Assembly (NCBI GenBank): GCA_963995525.1
Contig: OZ023213.1
Location: forward strand, 22,718,278 to 22,782,277
Reading direction: 5' to 3'
DNA: 64,000 bases
DNA from: Escarpia spicata
Taxonomy: Eukaryota; Annelida; Polychaeta; Sabellida; Siboglinidae
A program made the position numbers and the translations under genes. The notes beneath the pieces were generated by a model. That model did not search any database. It was not told the DNA's origin and worked only from the letters and a program-made list of their open reading frames with translations. Every line of letters starts with the position of its first letter. Position 1 is the stretch's first letter. Positions 37,901-50,300 of the stretch are shown here, in pieces.

Positions 37901-40900
37901 ACAGCTATGACGATCTTGGTCCAGCGGTGCTGCATGAAAATGCCCGTCACTCGGAAGTTCTTGTTCCAATACGACTTGACATGGAGTTTGAGGGACAGAA
38001 ACTTAGGGACTGCTTCACGTGGAATAAAAATGGTAAGTTTATTTTGTGTTGTTCCCCTGGGGGGTGACTTAAATATTCTACTGATACCCCTATCATAGAG
38101 GTAAAAAAGTTAATTTTATTCGTTGAAATTATCCATTTTAGAGACATAATTTCACTCCTTAGGTGCATTTACCATACAACAGGATGCCTCTAGTACTCCG
38201 ACGTTTGTTGTGGCTACAGATGATTGTAAGAGTTAAGCTTCACAACAGTCTATAACTCACTCATCTCTGACTTTTTATTTTATTATTTTGTAGTAGCGAT
38301 GGCCACATAAGTAATTTGTCTAAATATCCCTTTTATTAGTAATACACGAATAAACAGCTAATTGTCATATCCCTTTTCCACAAAACACCCCTTGTTGGGT
38401 TTCAGTATCATCATATCTTCTTTAAAAAAATCTGGATCAGTTAGCAGGTGATAATATTGGACGTTGTTTACAGAAAAACAGATCAGCCCGGAGCAGTTTG
38501 CAGAGATCCTGTGTGCAGACATGGATCTCAACCCGATCCATTTCGTGCAGGCGATTGCTGCTGCGATCCGCCAACAGATTGAGGCCTTCCCGGGCGAGAT
38601 GACTGAACCAGAACAGTTTGACCAGCGTATCATTCTCAAGGTGATCTCTCACTCACTCAGTCACATATTCACTCACTCACTCACTCACTCACTCACTCAC
38701 TCACTCACTCACTCACTCACTCACTCACTCACTCACTCACTCACTCACTCACTCACTCACTCACTCACTCACTCACGCACTCATACTCACTCACTCACTC
38801 GCTCATTCACACACATAATCACTCAATCATTCACATATACTCACTCACTCCGTCAGTCACTCATTCTCACAATCACTCACACACAGTCACACACTTACTC
38901 ACATACTCACACATTCACACACTCACACTCATTCACACACTTACTCATATACTCACACATTCATACACACTCACTCATTCATTCACACGCACGAACTCAC
39001 TCACTCACTCTCCTCACTCACTCATTCACTCACTCTCCTCACTCACACTCATTCATTCACATGCACGAACTCACTCACTCTCCTCATTCACTCACATGCA
39101 CACGAACTCACACTCACTCTCCTCACTCACTCATTCACACGCATGAACTCACTCACTCTCCTCACTCACTCACACACTGAGGGATGGTCTCATAGGTGTG
39201 CAGTCTAGAAGTGGGTGTTTAGCGTTGGTTCAACCTCCCACCCTCCAATGCATAGGGTGGAACTTGAGATTGTTACCCTGAATTAGCTAGCGTAATAATT
39301 TGTAAGAGGAAGCTGCTGTGAGGAACGTGGGAACTTGTTGAACATCAAAGGGTTTGTGGTTAACTCACCCGCCTCAGCATCGCTGCCAATACAGCTTGTT
39401 TTCAAACTAGATGTTTTGTTTACCATTTGAACATGCTCTGGGGGCGTATCTTCCAAATGGTGAATGTTATCACAGGCTTACTAAACACAGGCGGGCAGCA
39501 TACATTCAACGTAGTTATTATAATGTTGGGAAGAATGTATTAGTGAATTAAAAACTAGGAATGGGCTACCTCCTTTTGACATGTTTTGTTACTGTCGATG
39601 GTGCCGCAGTAGCTAGTTATTTCCCCCATGATAAATGGTAATGACCAAATGACCATAATGTTTAACATATTTTGAGACTTACGAACTAACAGGACCAGCC
39701 CAGAAATGATTTCTGAAAACTGTAGGTACATTTTCCAAACATTTTTCCTAAGGTGTATGGATGTACAGAAGAGGTACTAGGGATATATATACCATATATT
39801 TATGACAGTTTGTAAAGCATGTTAGTTTGTATTTGTACGCCAAATTTTGAGTTGATATGTATTGTGGTTTTCTCTCGGGAATCAGGATCTGTATGAAGTT
39901 TATAATTTCTGCATTTATTAGTAAGACGTTTTTGTCAGATCAAAATAAATACCTCTGCATATTATTGAAATATAACTTTAAAATATGTATTTTTGCAATG
40001 AAATATACTTGGAGGAAATATAACTAAATATTGTCAAAAATAATTAATTTTGAAGCTTTTGTCCCCTTAAAGAAAATACACAATAATTAATTTCAGTGAA
40101 AATCATTGTACGTTCCTTCTTATGCATCCACCTTCGCACTGCTGCTTTGTTTATGTATAACATGGGTGTGTTTTCAGTTGAATGTCCACGTCGGGAACAT
40201 CTCTCTAGTCGACCAGTTTGAATGGGACATGTCCGAATTAGACAACAGCCCAGAGGAGTTTGCCACCAAACTGTGTGCAGAGTTAGGTTGGTATCTATGT
40301 CAAGTTGAATGACTTTTTTGACATTCTGTATATTAATACGCTAAATTTGGAGTACTGTATGTGCACTTCCTTTGAGGCAGTAACCTCTTTCTATGTTCAT
40401 TCCCTTTCATTTGCTTTTTTCTCCAGAAAACACGTTATTTAAAATGATTTACTTCTGTTTTTATATGTTCTGCTTTTCTAATACTGGTTTCACTCGTTTG
40501 GTAGAGTTACATTATTTATTATTAAAACAAGTTTCTACAAAGTGACAGTAAAAGAACTATTGTATAATATTGACAGTATGTATTCAGACACCAAAAAGTT
40601 TACAAAAATAATTATTTCCCTGTAAGGTATGTTTTGGGACAGAATAATTTTTTAGCCGAATATATAGTCTGTAATGAGCTCATATTTGGACACTGTTTTT
40701 GGACACAAAAATAATTCTTTTTGTACTGTTTTCGGACAGCTGAGAATTAATTTTAGGTGCTCGAATTCAGTGGTTATTGCAACATTGATTATGTTGGTCA
40801 GGTGTAGACCTTTCCACCTAGCTAGAGGGATAATGTATGTATTTTTGTGTGAACAGGTCTCGGGGGAGAGTTTGTCACATCAATAGCCTACAGCATCCGA

Positions 40901-42925
40901 GGACAACTGAGCTGGCACCAGCGCACATACGCATTTAGGTAGTCACTGACTCAATTACGTACAGCGACAGACACATAAATTATATTCACAGTGTGCATTG
41001 TGTCTCTGATGATGGGTATGTGTGTGATGGTGTGTGTGTGTGTGTATGTGATGGTGTGTGTATATGTGATGGTGTGTGTGTATTTGATGGTGTGTGTATG
41101 TGATGGTGTTTGTGTGTGTATGTGATGGTGTGTGTGGGTGTGTGTGTGTGTGTGTGATGGTGTATGTGTGTATTTGATGGTGTGTGTGTATGTGATGGTG
41201 TGTGTGTGTATTTGATGGTGTTTGTGTGTGTATGTGATGATGTTTGTGTGTGTATGTGATGGTGTGTGTGTGTGTGTGATGGTGTGTGTGTGTGATGGTG
41301 TGTGTGCGTGTGCTGGCATGTGTGTGTTGGCATGAACAATGTCAGTGGGGTGTAGGATGGTGTTGTCAAACTTGTCATACAGTTGTCTAGACCCTGGAAT
41401 AGTATTATTATTAATGGTGTTGTCTACAAGAGTTGTTGCAATTTGTGTGTGTGGCGGTGTCACTGCTGTGTTCTAGGACAGTGGTGTTGTCTAGAACAGT
41501 GTTGTCAATGGTGTGTATGGTGTGGGGCGCAGTGGTGCAGTGGCTAGAGCTTCGGATTCTTGACCGAGAGAACCCGGGTTCGAATCGAATTGTTCACGCT
41601 ATGTTGCTCCAGTTCACTCAGCTGTATGATTGAGTACCTGGCTATAGACAGTGGTGGATATTTGTGTACGAAGTCTTTGTGTATTAATTACAGTGAGGCT
41701 GGATGCTTCCCAGAGAAGTCGAGATGGTGTTCGATTGAACAGGTCTGCCAGGGAGAGAAGTGTAAAGCACTTTGAGCAGTGTTGGGGACTGGATTCTGCT
41801 TTAGTGTATATAAGAACTTTTTAAGATTAAATAAGAACCTTTTTATATGATGGTGTTGTCTAGAAGTGTTATCAGCATTTGTATGTGTCAGTGTTGTCTA
41901 GGACAGTTGACAGTTATCAATAGTGTGTGATGGTGTTATCTAGAAGTGTTATCAGTGGTGTGCGTGTGGTGTTATCTAGAAGTGTTATCAATGGTGTGTG
42001 TGGTGATGTTATCTAGAAATGTTGTTGTCAGTGTATGTGATGACGTTGTCTAGAAGTGTTATTGTTAATGTCATAAGTTGTCTAGAAGTCTCCAATCGAA
42101 GCTCTGTTTATGCTGGCAGTGAGGCACCGCTGCCGACAGTTGAAGTTGCCATCCGAAGTCAGAATGAGGCTGACCAATGGTGTCCTTTCCTTGAGACGCT
42201 CACAGATGCCGAGATGGAGAAAAAGATTCGCGACCAGGACAGAAATACTAGGTATACTTAACTATAATATTATTATTAATAATGTGTGGTTTTACATAAC
42301 ACCAGTGTGACAAGTTGAGAATACTCCCATGCCAGGAGTAGGTGTCTACTAGGACCTAGTCGGAAGAAGTTTACAATTTCAGTTGTTTGAATAGTATTAA
42401 TCTAATAACCTGAAAAAAATACTAATAACTAGAAGAAAACAAACTAAAATTCAGCTACTCCTGTACATTATGAAGTTTACCGTTTCAGTTATTAGAACAC
42501 ACACTATAAATGTAATAAATTGTACAATTGTTTGCAAGAAAACAAATACTAATAACTAGAAGAAAACAAACTAAAAGTCAGCTACTCCTGGCAGTACAAC
42601 TATTGGGCTTAAGGTCAAAGGTACAGGTCAAGTTGTTCATTATATTGGTAGCATGCGAATGCGCAGTACACTACGAGTTACGTGAACTGTCCAATGGTCA
42701 GTTCAGTATTAAGTGACACACACAATCTATTCCATAAAGGTTAATGTTGTCCAAAAATAATAGTTACTGATCTTTCCAGGTGTCGTATAGATGGATCTAT
42801 ATACAACACATCCTGGAGGAGTAGCATCTATTATATGCAGACACTAATTTGTTTGCTTTGTGAACAATGTTTTCTGTGTTTTCAGGCGAATGCGACGTTT
42901 GGCTAATACAGCGCCAGCCTGGTGA
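31930..42925 (+). CDS. SMARCB1: SWI/SNF (BAF) chromatin-remodelling subunit SMARCB1/SNF5/INI1
   Basis: Core subunit of the nuclear BAF/PBAF nucleosome remodellers; it contacts the nucleosome acidic patch through its C-terminus. Ten plus-strand exons: 31930-32031, 33468-33564, 34567-34696, 35329-35463, 37905-38032, 38474-38640, 40178-40286, 40857-40938, 42120-42251 and 42886-42925. They sum to 1122 bp, 373 residues plus TGA (human 385). It starts [20 protein letters not shown]. The winged-helix DNA-binding region covers about 10-110 ([29 protein letters not shown]). SNF5 repeat 1 is at about 172-240 ([18 protein letters not shown]) and repeat 2 at about 254-317 ([20 protein letters not shown]). 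The basic C-terminal helix ends [13 protein letters not shown]. Exon 6 ends directly before a microsatellite. A possible AATAAA lies near 43696. Tail to tail with NFATC2IP. Confidence 0.98.
32455..32840 (+). mobile_element. tRNA-derived SINE, family B, full-length copy
   Basis: The head has polymerase III-like boxes: A, TAGTGTAGTGGTTAGCAC (about 32465), and B, GTTCTGAATTTGAAACC. The body reads CATTGGGGACTGTGTATCCC, CTGAGGACGACAAGCACC and GCTGGCTAGTTGAATGAGAC. Related copies are at 51595-51895 (no head) and 27193-27293 (tail). It lies in SMARCB1 intron 1. Confidence 0.82.
36375..36470 (+). other. tRNA-like sequence, degenerate (SINE head or tRNA pseudogene)
   Basis: An A-box-like GCTAGCTCAGTTGGTAAACG and a B-box-like CAGTTCAATCCTG are about 58 bp apart, some 14 bp more than in a normal tRNA. 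A TCATTTATTTTTTAATC insertion breaks the anticodon arm. It is not a credible functional tRNA. In SMARCB1 intron 4. Confidence 0.5.
36590..36756. mobile_element. Hairpin MITE of 167 bp
   Basis: The arm 36590-36629 (GGTAATTATATATAACGATG...) is the near-perfect reverse complement of 36719-36756 (...CATCGTTATATAATTACC), with an AT-rich centre. No target duplication could be settled in the AT-rich flanks. In SMARCB1 intron 4. Confidence 0.78.
36757..37036. repeat. Pair of 70-bp direct repeats
   Basis: ATTTATGCAAGCACCAACAC through CGTTTATTAAG is present at about 36757-36826 and again at 36967-37036 with one or two changes. The first copy starts exactly at the end of the hairpin MITE. After the second copy is a short inverted repeat (AAATGTGGGCTCT near 37056 and AGAGCCCACATTT near 37126). 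Confidence 0.85.
38648..39178. repeat. (ACTC)n-rich microsatellite directly after SMARCB1 exon 6
   Basis: A pure (ACTC)n tract starts within about 30 bp of the 5' splice site at 38641 and gives way to a degenerate CACTCA/CACACT tract to about 39178. The exon's reading frame stays open through it, making a spurious 238-codon frame. Confidence 0.95.
41015..41335. repeat. GTGTGTGATGGTGT-type minisatellite
   Basis: Irregular alternation of (GT)n, TATGTGATGGTG and TATTTGATGGTG units in SMARCB1 intron 8, starting about 80 bp after the exon end at 40938. Apparent His/Thr-rich minus-strand frames come only from this repeat. Confidence 0.92.
41522..41840 (+). mobile_element. tRNA-derived SINE, family A, full-length copy
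   Basis: A box GTGGTGCAGTGGCTAGAGC and B box CGGGTTCGAATCG at the head. The body has TTGCTCCAGTTCACTCAGC, GACAGTGGTGGATATTTGTG and GAACAGGTCTGCCAGGGAG. The 3' part, GTGTAAAGCACTTTGAGCAG then TATATAAGAAC, resembles LINE-derived tails seen in many SINEs. Other copies: 49925-50200 (minus), 52405-52600, 59165-59465. Confidence 0.88.
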
Positions 42926-44377
42926 GGGTCGAAGGTCAAGAGAGGGTTGACCCCGAGTGTTCAGATTTACTTCACATTGTCTAGTCTCACTGCGTGAACT
43001 GGCTGGTTCATACTTGGGCCAGACAGGATTCACAACTGGACTGGACGCTACTTGACCACGGTGTCAGGGGAACTGTAGTGCATAGTTAGGATGGGCTATA
43101 CTGAGAGGCCTGCATCGGCCACGTAAGAGGCCTGGATAAGCCATACTGAGGCCTAGATTGGACGCACTACAAGGCCATCTTAGGCCATAATTAGATTCCT
43201 GGTTGGGCAATGCTACATAGCATTCCAGGGTCACACTCCACACTCGGAGGCATTGGTGGGCCTCACTACAGAACCATAAATAGAGGCTTAGATGGGTCAA
43301 ACTATTTGGCTTCTTTGGCCATACTCAGAGGCCTAGATGGGCCACAAGTTTGCAGCCTTGAAGAGATAATGAGTGTACTTCACTAGAAAGGTTTATTGCA
43401 CAAAACAGTATAAAGACATTTTAATACGATATATGTATAGAACGGAACATCATGCTATAAGACAACTGTTAATTGTGATTTCGCACACACCATTTTCTAA
43501 ACACCGAATTTTGCGTAGCATTTTGTTGTTGATGCAGTTTACTAGAAATTAACAGTAATGAACTTTCTTGTCAATATGCTGAACTAGCAGTTATATTAGT
43601 ATCGTGATCAAGCAACCATGCTGACTATTCTGGCAACCTTGCTGTGCATGCTGAAATAGCTGGCCACTACAATGATTTACTGTACTAGTTAAGAACAAAT
43701 AAATTAGCATTTATAGAAATGTTTCTTATACAATTTTAAGTATGGGTGAACACGATAAACCTACTGTCTGTTTATCAATTTGTAATACTTAATCTGAGAA
43801 CGTCATTCTCTACATTAACATTTCTCTGGTTAATGTACGCACTATCACACCTGCACAAATGTCCTACTGCCAATGCCAGCTTACACTTTACAAAGATTAT
43901 CATAAATCTAATTAAACAATACAGTAATTCCTTGAGGTAAATAATATCTAATAATGTTGACTAGCCAGAAATGACTTACATTGACACTACCACATGGACG
44001 ACTACCAACTAATAATGAGCACTATGTGCTCAAAGCATAACATATTATATACACGATATCGCAGACAGCATAATATACAACCTTGAAAACAGAAGATTAA
44101 TATTTCCTGGCTAACACTTTCATAGCACCACGATAGCCATCAATTAACATACTTGCATTTAGGACAGCACCACCATTTAACATACAGTAAGTACAACAAT
44201 GCACATTTAACATACACTTAGTGTTACCGATAGGAATTATACAAAATATTCTCACGAAATTCCCTGATTTAGTGATCAATTCTCCCCGACTGGAGAGCAA
44301 CTGGCATTTTTGTGACAAATGCCACACTTTCTTTCCAATGACACACTTTGATACTACCTCGACAGAACCAACTAGTG
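42926..44377. other. Convergent intergenic region (3'UTRs of SMARCB1 and NFATC2IP)
   Basis: The first part has degenerate GGCCTAGAT-GGCCATACT-type repetition (about 43080-43340). A plus-strand AATAAA lies near 43696 and could serve SMARCB1. No further gene is seen. Confidence 0.5.
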
Positions 44378-47300
44378 TCATACTTCAGTCACATCGACGC
44401 AGAAACTGTCCTCTAGGTCAAGGCCGTCGGGGGTATCTGAGGACAAGATCTTCTCTCCATCGAAAAAGAACGCCAGATTGTCGACTGATGTGTGTTGTTC
44501 TTTTGCATATTCGTTCATTAAACGATCCATTGTTTCCGTCTGAAATGGCAATGACAAACAGTGTAAGGGATCATCTCAGAACATCGATATCTGACAAAAT
44601 TACTTTAATTTGGGTAAGGGGGGCTGAGGCAGTTTCGTCTGTCATCGGACATTAAAATTTCTTTGCGCTTCTGACCAACACTGTTAATATATTGGTATCA
44701 TCATATCAATGTTTACAGACTTTCATCTGAAGGAGGGGTGAGGCCAGATGAAAGTAATTCCGTCTGATATTTGACATCGATGTTCTGAGATGACCTCTAA
44801 ATACTATGAAAAATGTATACCCCCCCCGGTAATTACAGATCGTTCTGGAACAGTAACGAGCTAGCACTAGTGTTATGACTGCTTCTAGCAGCAGAGTTGA
44901 CTTGCAGTTCCCTTTTTGAAAATTAAAGGCCATATCCTGGAATAAAATGTGCTCTGTCCCTTAATAACAAATGGTTGATGGCCTTTCAAATGATATTGCC
45001 AAAATGTTTAAATATCGTATACAACATAAAAAGAGCCTTTAAATTGCCATTTTACGGAAACTCCCGAGCGAAGCCGGGTTTGCATTTGTTGCTGAAACGT
45101 GACGTTAGTCGTGGTTCCGCCGTGAGTTAGTGCAGCAGCTTCATGCCTGCGGCCCTGCGCAGTCGCGCAGTGTCATGTAAACAACTCGATACAAATGGCG
45201 GCTTACTCGAGTAGTTCAGAGAACGATGTCAATTTTGACTCGGAATCACGAAACGTTTGATCATATATATTTCGGTGACAGTGAGGATGACATTTCCGAG
45301 ATCGACAATGTTGATGTTAGTCAGCACGTTGTGGCACCGTATGTAGACATGAACCAGTGCAGAAGCCCCGACAACTGACCGGGCCCACTTGCGCATATTC
45401 GCCGGTAACCAATTTGCCTTCGCCTCTGTTGTGTTCTTCGAAGGAACGGCAGATTTCTTTACATCTGACTTATGCCTGAAACCCATATTCCATTGTACGA
45501 AGCCTTCGAAGTCGCCAGGCGCAACGAAATGCGAACCACAAATAATGCTATTTGCTGTAGCATGGGTTCAGTCGGCCCTGCCGTTTCGAACAAAACGTTC
45601 CCATTTCTGCTGAGTAACTGGCTCTTTGGGAAATTCGTGCACTGAATAGCCAGTCAGATTCGAATTGTAGCAGTTTCCAACAACACATTTGTTCACCATT
45701 TCTGTATGTGAACGAATGTTTACCAGTTCAAATATCCACCAAGGAAATCCAGCCGCCGAGAACGCTTGCGATCCCGGGAATGTTTTCCACAACTGACGTC
45801 ACGATTCTGCACCTTGCGGCATTTCCGGAAAACAGACTTTTCGAAGCCTGCACCAAGACAGGTCCTGTTTAATGTCAATTTTATAAATGTTTCAGCAAAC
45901 GTGTGGTTTCGGGGTTGTCATTATATTGCAGAACACATATGTACATGCATATTTTTATACTTATTAGCAATTTTTTTTCTCCCAGGATATGGCCTTTAAA
46001 TATTTCTGTTAAAAGAATCACAAACTGTGTACAAAATTGTTTGGCCACAAGCTACACCCCACAACTACTGTACATTTCAGCAATTAAACTTTTCTCATGG
46101 AGCAAGGCACATTTGAGATCGTGAAATGTCAAATTTTAATTAACTGCTGTATCTTAAAAACTACTCATCATATCGTGATAACATGTCCCAAGAATTACAT
46201 CTGTGTGAAAGAAGGTTACAACCAAGTAATAGAAAATATAGACGGACGTGGTTTTGTGGCATGTCCCAAGGAAAATGTAATTAATATATTTCCATGTTTT
46301 TAATTTGTTCTAACAAGTAATATATATTGAGTTGTGCAATGAAGTAGTTTGGCTACATAAAGAACAATTATTAATATTATTTTACTATTTTGTTTATATA
46401 TAAACAATTATCAAGTAATTTGTATTAAGTTTTCCTCTTTATTCAGCCAAACTACTTCACTGCACAACTCTATGTATGTGTGTATATTTCAAATTCAATC
46501 CACTCCCCTAAAAAGATTACCCTGTTTAGGGGGTTCAGTTACATATTTTTTTGGATACTGACCTTTCTGATAAGGAAGTTGCTTCGAAGGCGAGTATCTT
46601 TGCTCTGCACCCGTAAACTCAACACATCAGGTTCAGACGGGTCGAGGTATGACCTGACAATGTCACATCTAACAGCATCCTCTGGTTTCAGGATGTGACA
46701 TTCTGCAACAGACAATACACTAATTAGAATCAATGAGAAAGTTATGGAAAGAAGGCAATGCATGTTGTCTGGAAATAAATTAAAAAAGACACTGTTTTTC
46801 AATTAACCATACATTAACTGGTAAACAAAGAGAATAACACAACAAAGTAATGAACAGAGTCACTTTTTGCTTGGAAAAAAGTTACGATAAGAAGGCAACA
46901 TGTCTGAGAAAAAAAACATTTGCATTTTATTTTAATATATCTTCCTGAATTTCAACATCCTTAAAATGTCATTCTTTCTCAGCATTTGTCTTTTAAAGTA
47001 TCGTTCTTTCCAAGTTGTCAAGAGTTAAAAGAACCCACTCCATTTGTCTACCAAAAATTAACGGGCGTAGTAATTTGTAACAGGAAGTCTGCCGTGTTGA
47101 ACTTGAGAAAGTTGTTTTGAAACTAGATATTTTGTTTACTAGTTGAACACGTTTGTATCTTCGAATTGCAACCAGTGTTACGGGCTTACTAAACACAATT
47201 TGGCAGGCAGTATACCTTCACCACAGTTAGTATAGTCTTAACTCTTACGAACATTATATTAATTAATAAATGAAAAACTAGGAACAGACTGCTTCCTTCT

Positions 47301-50300
47301 AATGCCTACCGATGATGTCAGCCACGGTGAGGTCAACTGAATCAGGCGTGTCGTACGGCTTGATACTTATGTCATTCAGAATCAGCATTACCTGGTTCTC
47401 ATTCACGAATTCGTGCAACGCCATTGCCCTGATGATGTTGTGAAAAGTGTCGGTCTGCAGTTGTATTAAAAAATATTAAAAAACCATTGGCTAGACATCA
47501 TCGGGACTGGAAAACTGGTCAATTACGCATAGTTATACAAACTACACACGATTCATTTGATAATTTTACATGGAAAATGGTAATGTTAAATGTCTGTTAT
47601 GGCAAGGATTACTCTTAGGACAAGACAACTAGACACTCTGAGCACAGAAAAATTCAACAATGCAACAAGATTATTTAAACCAATCAAAGGTAGTTTATCA
47701 TATACAAAGGAAGGCAGAGGGATGATTTCTGATTGTCTTATGTAACCATGCATGCACAAAGAAATTAAGACAGGTTCATAGCATAGTTGATTTTGGAAAT
47801 AGGGTGCATTTTTCAACCACACGATTAAAAAACTTCTAACTGTACCTCCTCGCACACCGTTCCCCCACGGGCCCAGTCAGAGACCCATCTGCCTGTCTTC
47901 AAAACTGACAGATCACTGGCCAAGAGACAGATAAGACTGGTGGCATTTAGGGGAGTCCAGCTGGCCACTAATAAGGGCTGTGATTGACTTGAAGGGCTTC
48001 CATGCCAGCCGTTCACGTGCTAAAAGGCACACTTTGGATAAATTCAAGACTGGCAAAAAATTATTTCTGGCTAAGGGATTGCTTAACCCCTTGTGGCTCC
48101 CAAAACATCTCCAACTTTAACCCCCTTTTGAGATCATGAGGGAACTTTTATCCTTTAAGTGGAACTCTTACCTCTGCAGTGGGAGGGGTTAGAGTGACCA
48201 TACGCATCTATCACGCCCCATAGTCTACCAATCTGTAATCTAACTATAATTTACCACAAAATCTATTGCACACAAGTAATAGTGGATAGTTACATGTTTC
48301 AGGTTGAAGCGTTGTATTCCAGACCGACTGCGTAGTTTCACAATAAGTTCCTTCACGAATGAGGTGTTTGGTGGTTCGAGGGACTTCCGTGGAGACACGA
48401 CATACACATCGGGCAAATTAACGATTGTCTTTAGCCTTTCAAGGTTCCTGGAACACACAGCAAATGTTGAGTAGAACCAGGGTTACATCTATCAAAAATG
48501 TGTAGATCTCAGCATCATAAGTTCATCATTATACTGACAAAATGCAACTAAAAAGTCATTCGAAAATGGTCATGCTTTTTAAAAGACGGGATGTAGGATT
48601 ACTTTTAAACTGTACAGTGGAACCTTGCTATTAAGGTCACCCTTGAAACTGGACAAAAGTGACCTGAATAGCAAAGTGACCGTATTTGCAGGACTAATAT
48701 CATATGCTTTATTGTATGTGGAAATAATATGGGACTATCCTAGGGTGACATTAATAGTGACAAATAAAAAAATGTATAAATCTCATCTATTCATCGTTAT
48801 AGTTTATACTAACAAATAAAAGATTTCCTTATAAATTGCTTATAAAAAAAAAAAAAAATACTTTTAAAGTGCGTGCAATGTGTGCCCGTGATATTTGGTT
48901 TACCTAAACGCCTCCTTGATGCCTTTGTTCTGCCTTCGTCTCCTTGAGGAACAGCTGGAACTAGGCGGTGGAGACGGAGATAATGCCCGAGTCTCTCTAT
49001 GAACAACATAGGTGTACAACTGTACAACTACACACCAGTATCAACAACTACACACTAGTATCAACAAACACTGTCATAGGTGTACAACTGTACAACTACA
49101 CACTAGTATCAACAACTATTGCACACAAGTAAAACTGCATTCCCATTAGGGATCATCTCAGAATGTTTGATATCAGACAAAATTACTTTCGTTTGGGGGA
49201 GGGGAATCAGAGGCAGTTTTGTCTGGTGTGAGACATCAATATTTTATGCTTCGGACCGATACTGTTAATATATTGATATCATCATATCAATGTTTACAAA
49301 GTTCCGTTTCAGGGAAGGGTCTGAGGTCAGATGAAAGTAATTTTGTATGATATCGGACCTCGATGTTCTGAGATGATCTCGTAGCCTGGTAAAATTCCAT
49401 TTGGACTAGTAAACTTCTGTCTTTACTTATCCTGCAGTCTGGTATCGAAATGCTATGTTCTACTGTTGTCATAGTGATACCAGGACATGCTTTTCATTGG
49501 TCGATAGGACCTCAAAATGTGAGTCACTCCAACTTTCACATGACAAAGTTCTCCTTTAGCAAGTTGCTACAAATAAACAGACATTCTAAAATAATATACT
49601 AAAAAAATTATAATTATCACTCTTGACTGTTTCCAGGTAACGGAAAAGACAACCTTGCCTTAAAAAAGCTAGGTAAGAAATGTATGTGTAACGTATGACT
49701 CAACATACATTGCTGTAATGATAGGGCTGTCAGGGTCACTGTCTGACAGTTCAAGTACGCTAGGTACGACCGATGCTGACTTCACTGAGACCACCTGGCG
49801 CTTATTCCTCTGCTTTGTGTGTGGCTGAAATACATCCCTCACTTCCTCGTCAACATCTGTAGGAAAACAAGTAATTACATTACTTTATTTAGAAGTTTAC
49901 ACCATCAGAGTTTGTTTTATTTATAAAAATGGGTAAATTCTTATATAGTGCAGTATCCAGTCCTTAGGACTGCTCAAAGGGCTTTACACTTCACTCCCTG
50001 GCAAACCTGTTCAATCGATCACCATCTCGACTTCTCTGGGAAGCATTCAGCGATGCTGCGATTAATGCTTTAGACTATTCATATACAAATATCAACCACT
50101 GTCTATGGCTAGTACTCATTCATACAGCTGAGTGAATTTGACCAATGTACAATAAATGAACTTGCCCAAGGTTCGAAAAAGCACTACATTACTTTTGCAA
50201 TAATCAGACGCTGCTCTACAAACACGATTACACTAACGATTTACCTACAGCCCATACATTGTTTACTTACAGCTTTATGGTTATCACCAAATATAGGATA

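Noticed and set aside
38464..39180. 238-codon plus-strand frame rich in Ser, His and Thr
   Set aside because: It is SMARCB1 exon 6 (38474-38640) read on into the adjoining ACTC microsatellite. The GT donor and phase match with exon 7 show where the exon ends.
40951..41463. 170- and 130-codon His/Thr-rich minus-strand frames
   Set aside because: Products of the GT/GATGGT repeat in SMARCB1 intron 8.
44927..45995. P-element assignment for the THAP transposon
   Set aside because: P elements make 8-bp duplications; TTAA on both sides and AGG-start ends fit Kolobok better.
48612..48680. Possible Tc1/pogo terminus (CAGTGGAACCTTGCTATTAAG)-like sequence
   Set aside because: Only one end resembles a terminus; I found no inverted partner or target duplication, so it is not called.
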